A stretch of 64,000 nt of DNA from Ahaetulla prasina (Eukaryota; Chordata; Lepidosauria; Squamata; Colubridae): assembly GCF_028640845.1 (NCBI RefSeq), contig NC_080548.1:6008314-6072313 (forward strand). Direction: 5' to 3'. The notes beneath the pieces were generated by a model. That model worked only from the letters and a program-made list of their open reading frames with translations, was not told the origin of the DNA and searched no databases. Position 1 is the first letter of the stretch. Each line of letters starts with the position of its first letter. Shown here piece by piece: positions 23,780-34,725 of this stretch. The translations under genes were made by a program, and so were the position numbers.

Positions 23780-24155
23780 TTAGAGTCTTGCCCCAATAGC
23801 CCCTTTTTCTTCTTCTGAGATTGATGTTTCCACGTATGTTCCACCCATCTGAAGCATTTGATCTTTTATCTCCATTAAATCCTCCATCTCAATCAGTCCA
23901 AGCTCCCGTAAATATAATAATGCATCTATATCTGGGGTGATTGTACGCATCCTTCCTTTATAAAAAAATTTCAATTGTTGTGGTGGCCTCCAATTGTATT
24001 TAATTCCATTATCTCTCAAAACTTTTGTAATTGGTTTTAAAAAAAATCTCCATGCCCTTTCTTCTCTTGATATATCCGAAGACTTGGATAGTCTTCCTTC
24101 AAACTTCAAAGCATCTCCCAACTCTCTTAACTTGGCCATAACTTCCAACTTATCA
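23780..24155 (-). pseudogene. L1 ORF1 C-terminal RNA-binding domain
   Basis: The minus-strand frame reads the typical ORF1p C-terminal domain: FEGRLSKSSDISREERAWRF, then NGIKYNWRPPQQLKFFYKGR and a trailing acidic region. In L1 ORF1p this domain, with the RRM, binds L1 RNA and acts as a nucleic acid chaperone. The frame is cut upstream at 24156 by the 1.69-kb segment, and its N-terminal coiled coil resumes at 25847. Confidence 0.8.
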
Positions 24156-24249
24156 CCAAGATTTGCAACAGGCAGAGAGAAGGGAAAACAAGGGAAAAAT
24201 GGAGGAGTACCTGTTTAAAAATTATAGGGCTTGCCAGTGAAGAATTTCA

Positions 24250-24298
<49 letters not shown>

Positions 24299-25846
24299 TC
24301 CCAAAGAGTCTCTACCAGCATTCTAAAACATTTAATTCTCTTTTGTCAGCTTTCCATCTCTCTCTGGATCAGCCGGGAGGGTAAGAGCAATTTTTTAAAA
24401 AGCCCCTTTTCTTTGGAGGGAAAAGAAGCTGTGCTTGCACAAGCCTTTTCCTTCTCTCTCCACTCCCTTAAATTTAATGGATCCCAACTGCGATCTGCCT
24501 GGTTACCATCTATATTCCCCATGCTATAATGATCCAGATTATTTTCTTTGCTTTAAATTAAAGGTCACAGGAGGAAAAAACCGCTGCTGGATTTCACAAA
24601 AACAATGTAGTTGAATCCTTCCCTCCCCCCACCCCACCCCCCAGGATAAATGTACAAAGCAGCTCAGACCATATTTACTCCCTGGCAAAAGGGATATTAG
24701 CTTTCCCTAGGATACTTTGTCATGAGTTCTAGTTGTGGTATCGGTTACATGCGTAGGACAAGGACCCCACGAAAAATGAGGCACTTTGCTCTTTATGGCC
24801 TCCACTCAAAATCAAATAATTCAGAATGGGCAAAGCACTCACTGAAGGAAACCAAAGAACTTCATCTATATAACTCAAACCTGAAACTGGCAACAGTTCC
24901 TACAAATGGAGAATGTCATTAGAGCCCCTCCCTCAAAGGTAAGTAGGAAGTTTCGGGATGTGTATTTGGGCTACTCCTGAGGAGTTTCCGGTGAATGTTT
25001 GAATGGAATCCAATTTCCAAATTGAACAGCCGAGTCTGTTCAAATCAGTGGGTTAAACTGGGCGGTGTGGGAGGCTCATTTGATACTCATGATTTGGTGG
25101 TGCCTACACATGTACAGAAACAATTTTTCCATGAATTATTTCAAATGGTTAAATTGACTCAACAATTTACTTTGGAGGATCTGATCCAAACAAAAGGCCA
25201 TTTTGAATTAGATCGCAAACCTTATCAAACTGACAGTTCAGGTCAGATTTTCCCTGTTTTACATACATCTAGAGACAGAGAGACATTCATAACTGGGGAG
25301 TACATTGCTTTGGATTCTCCATGCATAGCAACTGTCTACTATATTTTAAAATAGTGGAGTTTTTCCTAGATGGCAGAAATCCCAGAAAAAGAGCCCTCCC
25401 AATTATTTAAATACTTCCAAATTATAAAATCTCTAATCTGAGGGTATGAAAATAAACATGCACCTCCTTGGCATCTATAGACTTTCCTTCTTACTGTGAG
25501 TTCTGCTCCCACTTTAGACACAAAAGCCAGCTGGGCGACTTTAGAATAGAATAGAATTTTTATTTTTTATTGGCCAAATGTGATTGGACACACAAGGAAT
25601 TTGTCTTGGTGCATATGCTCTCAGTGTACATAAAAGAAAAGATACGTTCATTAAGGTACAACATTTACAACACAATTGATGGTCAATATATCAATATCAA
25701 TCATAAGGATTGCCAGCAACAAGTTATAGTCATACAGTCATAAGTGGAAAGAGATTGGTGGTGGGAACTATGAAACGATTAATAGTAGTGCAGATTCAGT
25801 AAATAGTCTGACAGTGTTGATGGAATTATTTGTTTAGCAGAGTGAT
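24156..25846. repeat. 1.69-kb duplicated segment, inserted copy
   Basis: Near-identical to 17495-19183, same orientation. It contains the AC microsatellite (24251-24296), the low-copy block and the 3' 290 bp of the AATAG-tailed LINE, truncated abruptly at GAGTGAT. Both junctions fall inside the inverted L1 ORF1. A 4-bp ATCA occurs at 24152-24155 and 25845-25848 and might be a minimal target duplication. Read on minus, the order is LINE end, AATAG, then downstream flank, which fits a 3' transduction, though copying during repair is also possible. Confidence 0.93.
24251..24296. repeat. (AC)n microsatellite in the inserted copy
   Basis: Counterpart of 17589-17634 with a small length difference. 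Confidence 0.95.
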
Positions 25847-26782
25847 CATTCATATCTTGCTTTAAATTTTGCACTGGATGTCAGTTTAAATGTCAAATTA
25901 TCTATACGCTCTGATAGTGCTGCTATTTTTTCCCAATTTTATTTAAAGCTGCAGCAATTTGCTGCGTTCTGAAAGTTGTTGAGTCATTTTGAAAAAACAA
26001 ACCAAAAATTTCTCAAACTGGGATTCCAATTTTTCAAAGAGTCTTAGTGAAGATCAAAGGACAGCAGTCAAACCAATTTTACAGAGGGTCTTGATGAAGA
26101 TCAAGGCGACAATCTTTTAATTGAAGCGAAACGGCTTATTTGCACTCGTTAGTAGCTTATCAGTAACTTATGAGTCATATTCACTCCACAAAGAAACACA
26201 ATTACCTCACAGCTTAATCAGCGCCATTTTTTCTCCACGTCGGCAGAGGGAAAAAAAAAACAAACCAGCTTGAACTTCAAAACAAAGTCCTTTTTTTGTT
26301 TTCTGTAATATAAACAAGCTATTAATTTCCTCTCAAAAGAAAAATAATAAAAAAATTATCCACCTAATAAAATCTTCTTCAGCCAATCAGCCAGTCAGTC
26401 CAGCACAAAAGATCGATCTCTTCAATTAAAATTCTTCTCATTAACAAATTCAGTCTTTGATATTCCTTAGCCTCAGCATTTAACACAGAACACGATAATT
26501 ATAATAAGGAAAGCAAAAGACAGCAATTTATTCCAAACTCCTTGTGTCTGCCAGTTCGGTCATCCCACGCAGTAAAAACTCCTTAATTCAAGCAGTTTCA
26601 GATGACCTACCAGTTTTAAATTCAGTCTGCTGGGCTATTAACACTTCCACTTCATGATTTATTAACTTTCATCCATAACGGTGCATTCCAAACAGCATTA
26701 ATCCTCATAAATCTTCATTATTAAGCCCTGTGAAGTGAAGGAAAGGTCCTTACCCCACCACGGTCATGGCCACGCCCCTATT
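25847..26782 (-). mobile_element. L1 ORF1 N-terminus and 5' UTR, inverted
   Basis: Read on minus from about 26782, this is the L1 5' UTR starting near GGGGCGTGGCCATGACCGTG, then a coiled-coil-coding ORF1 start. Just before 25847 it reads KIAALSERIDNLTFKLTSSA, the heptad-like trimerisation helix of ORF1p. Presence of the 5' UTR shows the cDNA reached or nearly reached the L1 start. The inversion junction to the plus-strand half is near 26782. Confidence 0.75.
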
Positions 26783-26794
26783 GGAGATATGACG

Positions 26795-29790
26795 AGAAAT
26801 TGTATAAAAATGAAAAGGATAAAAAATGGATACTTAAAAAATTGGAGGAAAGTTGGAGATTAAATGATAACGGGGAGGTTAAATTTGAAATTGTTTGGGA
26901 TGCGATGAAAGCGGTGTTTAGAGGGGAGAGTATTAAATTATCAAGTAGGAAATATAAAAATTATAAAATTAAAATGGAAAGAGATAAAAATAAGATTAAA
27001 GAATTGGAAAATCAATTTTTGCTTACTAAAGAAAAAAAAATTCTTCAGGAGCTTAATATGTTAAGAAATAAAATGATAGAAGAAGATACAGAGTTAATAA
27101 AAGCAAATTTGAGATTTTTAAATAGGAATTTTTTTGAATTTAGTAATAGAAATTCTAAATTATTGGCAAAGATGGCGAAAGATAAAAGAGAGAAGAGAGA
27201 AATTGGAGTTTTGATAGATGATAGAGGTATAAGATGTTATAAAAAATTAGAGAAATGTGAAGTGGTTAGAAACTTTTTTCAGAATCTATATTCAAAGAAA
27301 CCAATTAATCGGGAAAATTGCAAAGCTATTTAGAAAAGTATGTGGTGAAAATTGATCAAACATATAAGGAATTGATGGAAGAAGATATAACACAAGATGA
27401 GATTAATGGAATAATACAAAAATTAAAATTAGGGAAAGCTCCAGGTGAGGATGGATTACCTGTTGAGTTTTATAAAGAATTTAAAGAATTAATAATACCA
27501 AGACTGCAAAAATTATTCAATGGAATATTACATGGTGGGGAAGTACCTTCGTCATGGAATAGAACGGTGATATCCCTAATTCCTAAACCAGATAAAGATT
27601 TAGAAAGGATTGAGTCCTATCGGCCCATTTCTTTAATTAATCAGGATGCAAAGATATTTACTGCTATTATAAGTAATAGATTAAATAGATTTATAGATAG
27701 ATATATAAGTAGGCTTTGTGAAGGGTAGATACATGAGTGATATTGTTAGAAGAGTATTAAATATTATAGATGTAGCTGAATATAATGGTGATAAAATTGG
27801 TATAGTATCATTGGATATTTTTAAAGCTTTTGATTCTGTACAATGGGAAACAATTAAAGTAATTGTGGAGGCTTTAGGCTTTGGTAATAAGTTTATACAT
27901 GTTATTTCAAAATTGTACCAAAAGAGCAGTGCAAGAGTGAAGGTGAATGGAATATTAACTGAAGAGATAAAATTAGAAGCTGGTACGAGACAAGGATGTC
28001 CCCTGTCCCCAACATTATTTTTATTGGCTATGGAAATACTGACAAAATGATAGAAAAGATGAAGAATTAGAAGGATATAAGGGTATAAGATAAATTTGTA
28101 TGGATGATACTTTAATTATTTTGAAAAATGTAGAGAAAGATTTGAAAAGATATATAAGCATTTGATAGAATTTGAAGAAATGACAGGATTGAAAGTAAAT
28201 TGGTCAAAGTCAGAATTATTGATGGATAGTAATGGTAATGAGTCTGAGAATATGCAAGAGCAATTTGGGATAAGGATTAAAACACATTGAAATATTTGGG
28301 TATAGTGCTTTCACTTAAGGTTAAAGAATTGAAAAACTTAATTATGATGTGGTGATTAACGAAATTGAGAAGAAGATAGATAAATATAAAATTTTAAAGT
28401 TGTCTTGGTTTGGTAGAATTGCAATGTGTAAGATGATGTTGCTGCCCAAGTTCAACTTTTATTCGAGATGCTACCACTAAATCTGACAGAGAAAGATATT
28501 GAAGGATATCAGAAAAACTGGATAAATTTTGCAATGGTGGCAAAAGACCCAGATTAGTGAAGAAAATGTGGTATCAAAATCAAAAGGAAGGTGGATTAGG
28601 AATCCCCAAATTATTTAATTATTACTGTGCGATGGTATCCGGATAGTGGTAAAAATACTTAAAGGTGAAGATAATTATTGGAGAGATTTAGAGTTAAGGG
28701 ATATAGAGAAATTTGGATCAAGGTGGTTTTAGATAAAGCAAATTTAAAATGTGTAAGTAGAAGTTATTGGTTAAAGGATTAAGTAAAATGTGGAACAAAT
28801 TTGTTAAAATTTTAATTCGGATATAATCTTTTGGGGAGACAACTGAATTTCGATTAAAATAATATAAAACGAATGAAGTGATTAAAGAGGAAAATATAGA
28901 AATTATTAAGATTGGATAAAAGTTATGGGAAATGAAAGGAGGAATAAAGAAATTATTGAAAATTAGGTTAAGTTGGTTTGAAAAATACAGATAGAAAATG
29001 GACAAAAACTAAAGGAAAATTATTCGATAAATAGATGTGAAACTGAATTTGAATATTTAGTATCTCGGATTATGAAAGATGAAATTGGGCTAAAGGGACT
29101 CGTTAGTAGGGTTTATAAGATTATAAATTCTGATGAAAAATTACAAAGAGTGATGAGGACAAATTGGGAAAAAGATCTTAATATTGAAATACCAGAGTCA
29201 GATTGGAATGTGAATTGGAAGAGTAGAATTATGAGAACTTTATCTATAAGGATTAAAGAGCACAATTATAAAGTTGTTTGAAATGGTATTTGACTCCAGT
29301 AAGATTGTCACAAATGGATAAAAAAACTAGTAAAAAATGTTGGAGATGTGAGATGGAATTGGGGACTTATGAACATATGTGGTATAATTGTGATAAGGTT
29401 AAAAAGTTTTGGCAACAATTGGAGAAAATGATATTTGAAATGATGGGGAAAGTAATAACATTGAGAGTGGAAACTATATTATTGTTGGTAATTAAGGAAA
29501 TAGAATTAACAAAATATGAAAAAGAATTGATTAGAATTATGATTATAATAGGTAGAATTATAATAGCTAGATATTGGAAACTAGATGTGATTTTTAGAAT
29601 AGAAGAGTGGAATTCTGAAATGTGGAAATTAGCTTTAAATGATAAAATGACATGTGATATTAAAATTAGAAGTGGTGTGTATAAAGAAGATATTTTCTGG
29701 AAGACTTGGAAACCATTTGTGGACTTTGCGCTTGGAACATTGGACGCTTCAGTACCTGTACCTCGAGAACGTGGATTTTGGCAATCATGA
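26795..29790 (+). pseudogene. L1 ORF2 reverse transcriptase to C-terminus
   Basis: Plus-strand remainder of ORF2. The first frame (26800-27333) is a lysine-rich linker. The RT follows in 27318-27728 (GKAPGEDGLPVEFYKEF, SLIPKPDKDLERIESYRPIS) and 27718-28050 (VSLDIFKAFDSVQW, AGTRQGCPLSPTLFLLAMEI). The YADD region near 28090 is damaged and frameshifted. The 3' frames (29072-29790) include the C-terminal Cys-rich motif CWRCEMELGTYEHMWYNC and the tail WKTWKPFVDFALG. The enzyme would copy L1 RNA at nicked target DNA, but several frameshifts and the lost active site make it dead. Confidence 0.88.
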
Positions 29791-29870
29791 GGATATATCC
29801 GAAGACCCAAATCTTCCTTTTATGTATAGCACAAGGGTGTAATAATGTATTTTCTTTTTGTTTGTTTGTT

Positions 29871-29914
29871 GCAAAAAAAAAATAATAAAAAAAATTAAAA
29901 AAAAAAAAAAAAAA
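29871..29914 (+). repeat. L1 poly-A tail
   Basis: A-rich run after the L1 3' UTR, directly abutting the right target duplication at 29915-29928. Confidence 0.93.
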
Positions 29915-29921
29915 AAAAGAG

Positions 29922-31310
29922 GTGGTGGTGAGACCCCTCCTTAAGAAGCCTTCCCTGGATCCAGCTGTTTTAGGAAATTATCATCCCGTCTCCAACCTTC
30001 GCTTTGTGGCGAAGGTTGTAGAGAGTGTGGTGGCACGTCAGTTACCCCAGTACCTGGATGAAATTGTCTATCTGGACCCGTTTCAGTCCGGCTTTCAGCC
30101 TGGGTTCAGCACAGAGACAGCTTTGGTCGCGTTGGTTGATGATCTCTGGAGGGCTCGGGACAGGAGCTATTCCTCTGCACTGGTCCTGTTAGATCTCTCA
30201 GCGGCTTTTGATACCATCGACCATGGTATCCTGCTGCGCCGGTTGGGGAGTTCGGGAGTGGGAGGCACCATTTTTCGGTGGTTCCCCTCCTATCTCTCTG
30301 ACTGGTCGCAGAAGGTGTTGGCAGGAGGGCAGAGATCGACCATGAGGCACCTCATGTGTGGGGTGCCACAGGGGTCGATTCTCTCACCTCTCCTGTTCAA
30401 CATCTATATGAAGCCGCTGGGTGAGATCATCAGTGGTTTTGGGGTGAGTTACCAGCTGTATGCTGATGATACGCAGCTGTACTTTTCCACCTCAGGCCAT
30501 CCCAACGAAGCTTTTGAAGTGCTGTCCTGGTGTCTGGAAGCTGTACGGGTCTGGATGGGGAGAAACAGGCTCAAGCTCAACCCCTCCAAGATGGAGTGGC
30601 TGTGGATGCCGGCATCCCGGTACAGTCAGCTGCAGCCGCGGCTGACTGTTGGGGGCGAGTCACTGGCCCCAATGGAGAGGGTGCACAACTTAGGCATTCT
30701 CCTGGATGGGCGGTTGTCTTTTGAAGAACATTTGACGACCGTCTCCAGGAAAGCTTTTCATCAGGTACGCCTGATCCGCCAGTTGCTCCCCTTTCTTGAC
30801 CGGGATTCCTTATGCACAGTCACTCATGCTCTTGTTACCTCTCGCCTGGACTACTGCAATGCTCTCTACATGGGGCTCCCCTTGAAGAGCACCCGAAGGC
30901 TCCAGTTGGTCCAGAATGCAGCTGCGCAGGTGATAGAGGGAGCCACTCGTGGCTCCCATATAACACCACTCCTGCGCAAGCTGCACTGGCTGCCTGTGGT
31001 CTTCCGGGTGCACTTCAAGGTGCTGGTTACCACCTTTAAAGCGCTCCATGGCTTAGGACCGGGTTACTTACGGGACCGCCTACTGCCACCGTTTGCCTCC
31101 CACCGACCTGTGCGCTCTCACAGAGAGGGACTCCTCAGTGTGCCGTCAGCCAAGCAATGTCGGCTGGCAGCCCCCAGGGGAAGGGCCTTCTCTGTGGGGG
31201 CTCCAACCCTCTGGAACGAACTTCACCCAGGACTTCGACAACTTCTTGACCTTCGGACCTTCCGCCACAAGCTGAAGACGTATCTATTCTTTCGCGCAGG
31301 ACCGGCATAG
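29922..31310 (+). pseudogene. L2 ORF2, reverse transcriptase half, open
   Basis: A 462-codon open frame covering the L2 RT and C-terminal domain. Motifs in order are LKKPSLDPAVLGNYHPVSNL (about residue 8), LDLSAAFDTIDHGILLRRL (about 90), GVPQGSILSPLLFNIYMKPL (about 150) and the catalytic YADDTQLYFS (about 185), then RLDYCNALYMGLPLKSTRRL, LHWLPVVFRVHFKVLVTTF and FRHKLKTYLFF at the end. All RT core residues are present, but the endonuclease half is 7.2 kb upstream beyond the L1, so no full protein can be made. The ATG is arbitrary: the frame continues from KEVVV in the other half. Few lesions suggest a young L2. Confidence 0.9.
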
Positions 31311-31499
31311 AATTTTTAGAATTTTTATTATTGGGTTTTAAATTTTAATGGGTTTTATCATTTTAAATGTATTTTAAATTGGGGCCATATTGAATAAGTT
31401 TTTTAATTATTGATTTTATTTGTATTGTATTTACTCATTGTTGTTTTTACTTGGCTGTGAACAGCCCTGAGTCCTTCGGGAGAAGGGCGGTATAAAAAT

Positions 31500-31669
<170 letters not shown>

Positions 31670-31684
31670 TAAACGGTAAAACCC

Positions 31685-32828
31685 AAAATCAAGGTTTCAT
31701 TTTTTTCCACCTCAAGCTCAAAGTCCAGAAGTGGTTTCTATGTGGCAACAAAAGTACTTGTATTCTTTTCTTTAATCAAAATGGTCAATTTAGCCATTTC
31801 TGCCAACTCCATCAGCTTCTGTAGCCATTCTTCCATGGTGGGAATCGAACTGTCCTTCCATTTTTGTGCATATAGTATTCTTGCTGTTGTCAACATGTGT
31901 AAGATCAAAGCTCCAATTTTTTTCTCCAAGTATTTTTCCATTAAACCCAAAAGAAAAGTTTCTGGTTTCATCTTTATCTTCATTTTAAGAATTTTCTATA
32001 TTAAAATATGAATATTACTCCAAAATTTCTTTGCTTTATCATATGTCCACCATAAATGATAAAAGGTCCCTCCTTTACTTTTATCTGAAATATCTTTATA
32101 CATTCTAGATAACTTCCCTGGTGTTAAATACCAGCGATACATCATATACAAATTTAAATTAGAGTAGTGTACATTTTAAATCTTTCGTCCGCATATTTTC
32201 CCATTGTTTAAGCATCACATTAGTATCTGAAATTCCTTGCCCGCTGAATCATAAATGTTTTATATGTTCAATTTCCAAATTCAATTCCAGTAACATTTTA
32301 TAAATCTTAGCAATAATATGTTTATCACTACCACACAGTAAGATTTCCAATTTATTTTTAACGAAATCAAACCCATAACTCTTTTTATCTAATTTAAATC
32401 TTTCTTTCAGTTGTTGATATGTAAACCAATGGCAAACATAACCTTCTAATTCAAGTTCTTCCCACAACTTTAGTGTAGGTCACCAGACTTTAAAGATATT
32501 ATTTTACCACACATCCACCACTCTGGCTTCACCATCATTTCTTTTCTTAAAATAGCTTCCTGGGGAGATACCGATAGAAGCAACTTCATAGACAATCTTC
32601 TTTTATATTTATTCCAAACTCTTAGTATGGCACATCTAGCAAAGTGATTATTAAAATCAACACTAACTTTAACTTTATTATAGCAGAAATAATGGTGCCA
32701 TCCAAACCTTAGTTCTCTGGTTTCTCTTCAGACTGTATAAATCTTTCCCCCATTCCATGACAATTTCCCAGCCACTCTCATAATCCCTCAATTCTTTCCC
32801 CATCTAACACCAGCCTCTTATCTGTCAG
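31685..32828 (-). mobile_element. Outer L1, ORF2 C-terminal part
   Basis: The minus strand encodes the second half of L1 ORF2 in broken frames. From the 5' side: ILRVWNKYKRRLSMKLLLSV (about 32620), WFTYQQLKERFKLDKKSYGF (about 32400), and TARILYAQKWKDSSIPTMEE with WLQKLMELAEMAKL (about 31800-31890). It begins (5'-truncated) near 32828 and continues at 21495-21697 beyond the inserted L2. Several stops and frameshifts mark it as the oldest layer of the nest. Confidence 0.85.
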
Positions 32829-32830
32829 AA

Positions 32831-32876
32831 GGGAAGGGAAGGGAAGGGAAGGGAAGGAAGGAAGGAAGGAAGGAAA
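32831..32876 (+). repeat. (GGGAA)n/(GGAA)n simple repeat
   Basis: Six GGGAA units pass into six GGAA units. It lies at the truncated 5' edge of the outer L1. Confidence 0.95.
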
Positions 32877-33564
32877 TTTCACACATCCTTCCTGGTCCGT
32901 GCCATCCTTGACCCATGTATCACTTCCTCAACACCCCCATGCACCCTTCCCAACTGAGCCCCCAGTGCCCAGACACTCATAGCACCTCTTGAACACTCCC
33001 AAGAAACACCAGGCATCCTTTCTAACTCATACTATTACCCTACACACCCTCCCCAACTTGTGTGACACCTCTTATATATCCCCTCAACCTCTTATTGACT
33101 CACACTGTCCTACCCCCATGCCCTACCCAAACAGTGTAATATATCTCTTACATCTCTGTGTATCATTCCTGATCTGCACTCCACTGTTTCCTCCCTTACT
33201 TGGCAGCAACCACAATTTCCCCAAATTTAATTCCCTTGGCCATCATGGTTTCCACATTTTGTAGGTTAGCCCATGTGAGGTTTCTTGGTTCATACAAAAT
33301 GATGTACCCTTTCACCCAGTTAAAAGTCATGACAATGATATTTTAGTAATAAATAGATAATAACAATTATTTCTTATCCCTCAGAGAACGCCAATAATAA
33401 AGGGGAGGTTGTATATACAAGGAAAAATAAATAAATAACTATATCACAAGACGTCTGTTTTGTATCATTATTTGGGGAACAATCCTCCTCCCCCAAAAGC
33501 TATTTTCTGCCTGAAAGTTCAAAGCAAGGAATGCTTGGCTCAGCCCTATTACCTCACACTATTA
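32877..33564. other. C-rich low-copy DNA, no gene seen
   Basis: Rich in CACCC/TCCC phrases on plus up to about 33250. The 91-codon frame 32989-33264 reflects this bias and has no domain. Confidence 0.45.
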
Positions 33565-34259
33565 AAGCTTTGGGGATTTTGGGAAGAGACCACAGTGTCA
33601 GGTAGTGCATTCCAGGCATTAACAACTCTGTTACTGAAGTCATATTTCCTACAATCAAGATTGGAGCAGTTCACATTAAATTTAAATCTATTGTGTGCTC
33701 GTGTATTGTTGCGATTGAAGCTGAAGTAGTCTTCGACAGGAAGGACATTGTAGCAGATGATTTTATGAGTTATACTCAGGTCATGCCAAAGGTGACGGAG
33801 TTCTAAATTTTCTAAACCCAGGATTTCAAGTCTGGTGGCATAAGGTATTTTGTTGTGATCAGAGGAGTGGAGAACTCTTCTTATAAAATATTTCTGGACA
33901 CGCTCAATTGTACTAATGTCCGAAATCAGGTGTGGGTTCCAGACAGGCGAGCTGTATTCAAGAATTGGTCTAGCAAATGTTTTGTATGCTCTGGTTAGTA
34001 GTGTAATCTTTCTGGGGAAGAAGCTACGCAAGATTAAGTTTACAACTCTTAAAGCCTTTTTGGCGATGTAGTTGCAGTGGGCTTTGGCACTTAGATCATT
34101 TGATATGAAAACTCCAAGGTCTTTGACGAGGTGAGGGTCATCTACAAGGTAATGTCCATCAAGCTTGTATTTAGTGTTCTGATTCTTTTTTCCAATGTGT
34201 ATGATAGAGCATTTGCTGATTGAGATTTGGAGTTGCCAAATTTTTGACCATTCCGACAC
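33549..34259 (-). pseudogene. Family A LINE ORF2 C-terminal domain
   Basis: A 236-codon open frame. Motifs are MSEWSKIWQLQISISKCS just after the RT active site, VKDLGVFISNDLSAKAHCN, YKTFARPILEYSSPVWNP, IERVQKYFIRRVLHSSDHNK and RLEILGLENLELRHLWHDLS. It ends in VVNAWNALPDTVVSSQNP and then non-homologous codons where the LINE was cut. This C-terminal domain is shared across CR1/Jockey-group LINEs. The catalytic motif is in the damaged part upstream (FTDDVK- or FADDVK-like in the sister copies), so the fragment is inactive. Confidence 0.87.
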
Positions 34260-34505
34260 AAAGTCAAGGTCATTTTGAAGGGTAACTGCATTGTTGGTAG
34301 TATTAAATAGTTTAACATCATCGGTGAAGAGAACACAATTGTGTTATAATAATAACAAAACAAAATAATTATAACAAAACAAAATAATTATAAAAAGTTA
34401 TAAAAAAACTTATAATATGGTCACAGAGGTCGTTAATGTATAATATGAAGAGTGTTGGTCCTAGAATGCTGCCTTGGGGGACACTGCTATTGACAGGAAC
34501 GGGAT

Positions 34506-34507
<2 letters not shown>
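33565..34507 (-). mobile_element. CR1-group LINE (family A, copy 3), 3' part
   Basis: Minus-strand family A LINE. It lacks its normal 3' UTR and tail on the left: similarity stops abruptly at about 33565, unlike copies 1 and 2. On the right it is cut by the L2 at 34508-39139 and resumes at 39140. Near 34338-34404 it holds a short AT-rich expansion (ATAATTATAACAAAACAAAA units) absent from other copies. Confidence 0.87.
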
Positions 34508-34536
<29 letters not shown>

Positions 34537-34540
34537 TTAA
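34504..34540 (+). repeat. (ATTT)n tail of L2 copy 3
   Basis: Tetranucleotide run at the 3' end of the minus-strand L2. The first ATTT doubles as part of the target duplication. Confidence 0.9.
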
Positions 34541-34725
34541 ACTTATATACCGCACCATCTCCCATAGGACTCAGGGCGGTTCACAGGCATATTAAAACAA
34601 TATAAAACAATATAATAAATAGACTTTTAAAACCCAGATTAAAACTAAATATTATCAAGGCCTGATCACTAAAACAATAAGAACCAATAAAACCCCATTA
34701 AAATTTGTTTAAAACATTTTTATTC

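Larger units (their letters stand above)
22701..29914 (+). mobile_element. L1 LINE with inverted 5' half (twin-primed)
   Basis: A near-complete L1 with head-to-head structure. The 5' half (5' UTR, ORF1 and endonuclease) lies on the minus strand from about 26782 down to 22701; the 3' half (RT to poly-A) lies on the plus strand from about 26783 to 29914, ending in a long A-run. The outer edges carry a 14-bp target duplication. This geometry is the known result of twin priming during L1 insertion. The endonuclease ends at 22701 and the plus-strand ORF2 resumes a short way further into the protein, so little was lost at the inversion. A 1.69-kb foreign segment sits at 24156-25846 inside the inverted ORF1. 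Confidence 0.92.

Noticed and set aside
17589..25846. The 1.69-kb repeat as a pure assembly duplication
   Set aside because: The copies differ by substitutions, a C-run indel and AC length, and have different flanks, which a simple assembly error would not produce. Long reads would settle it.
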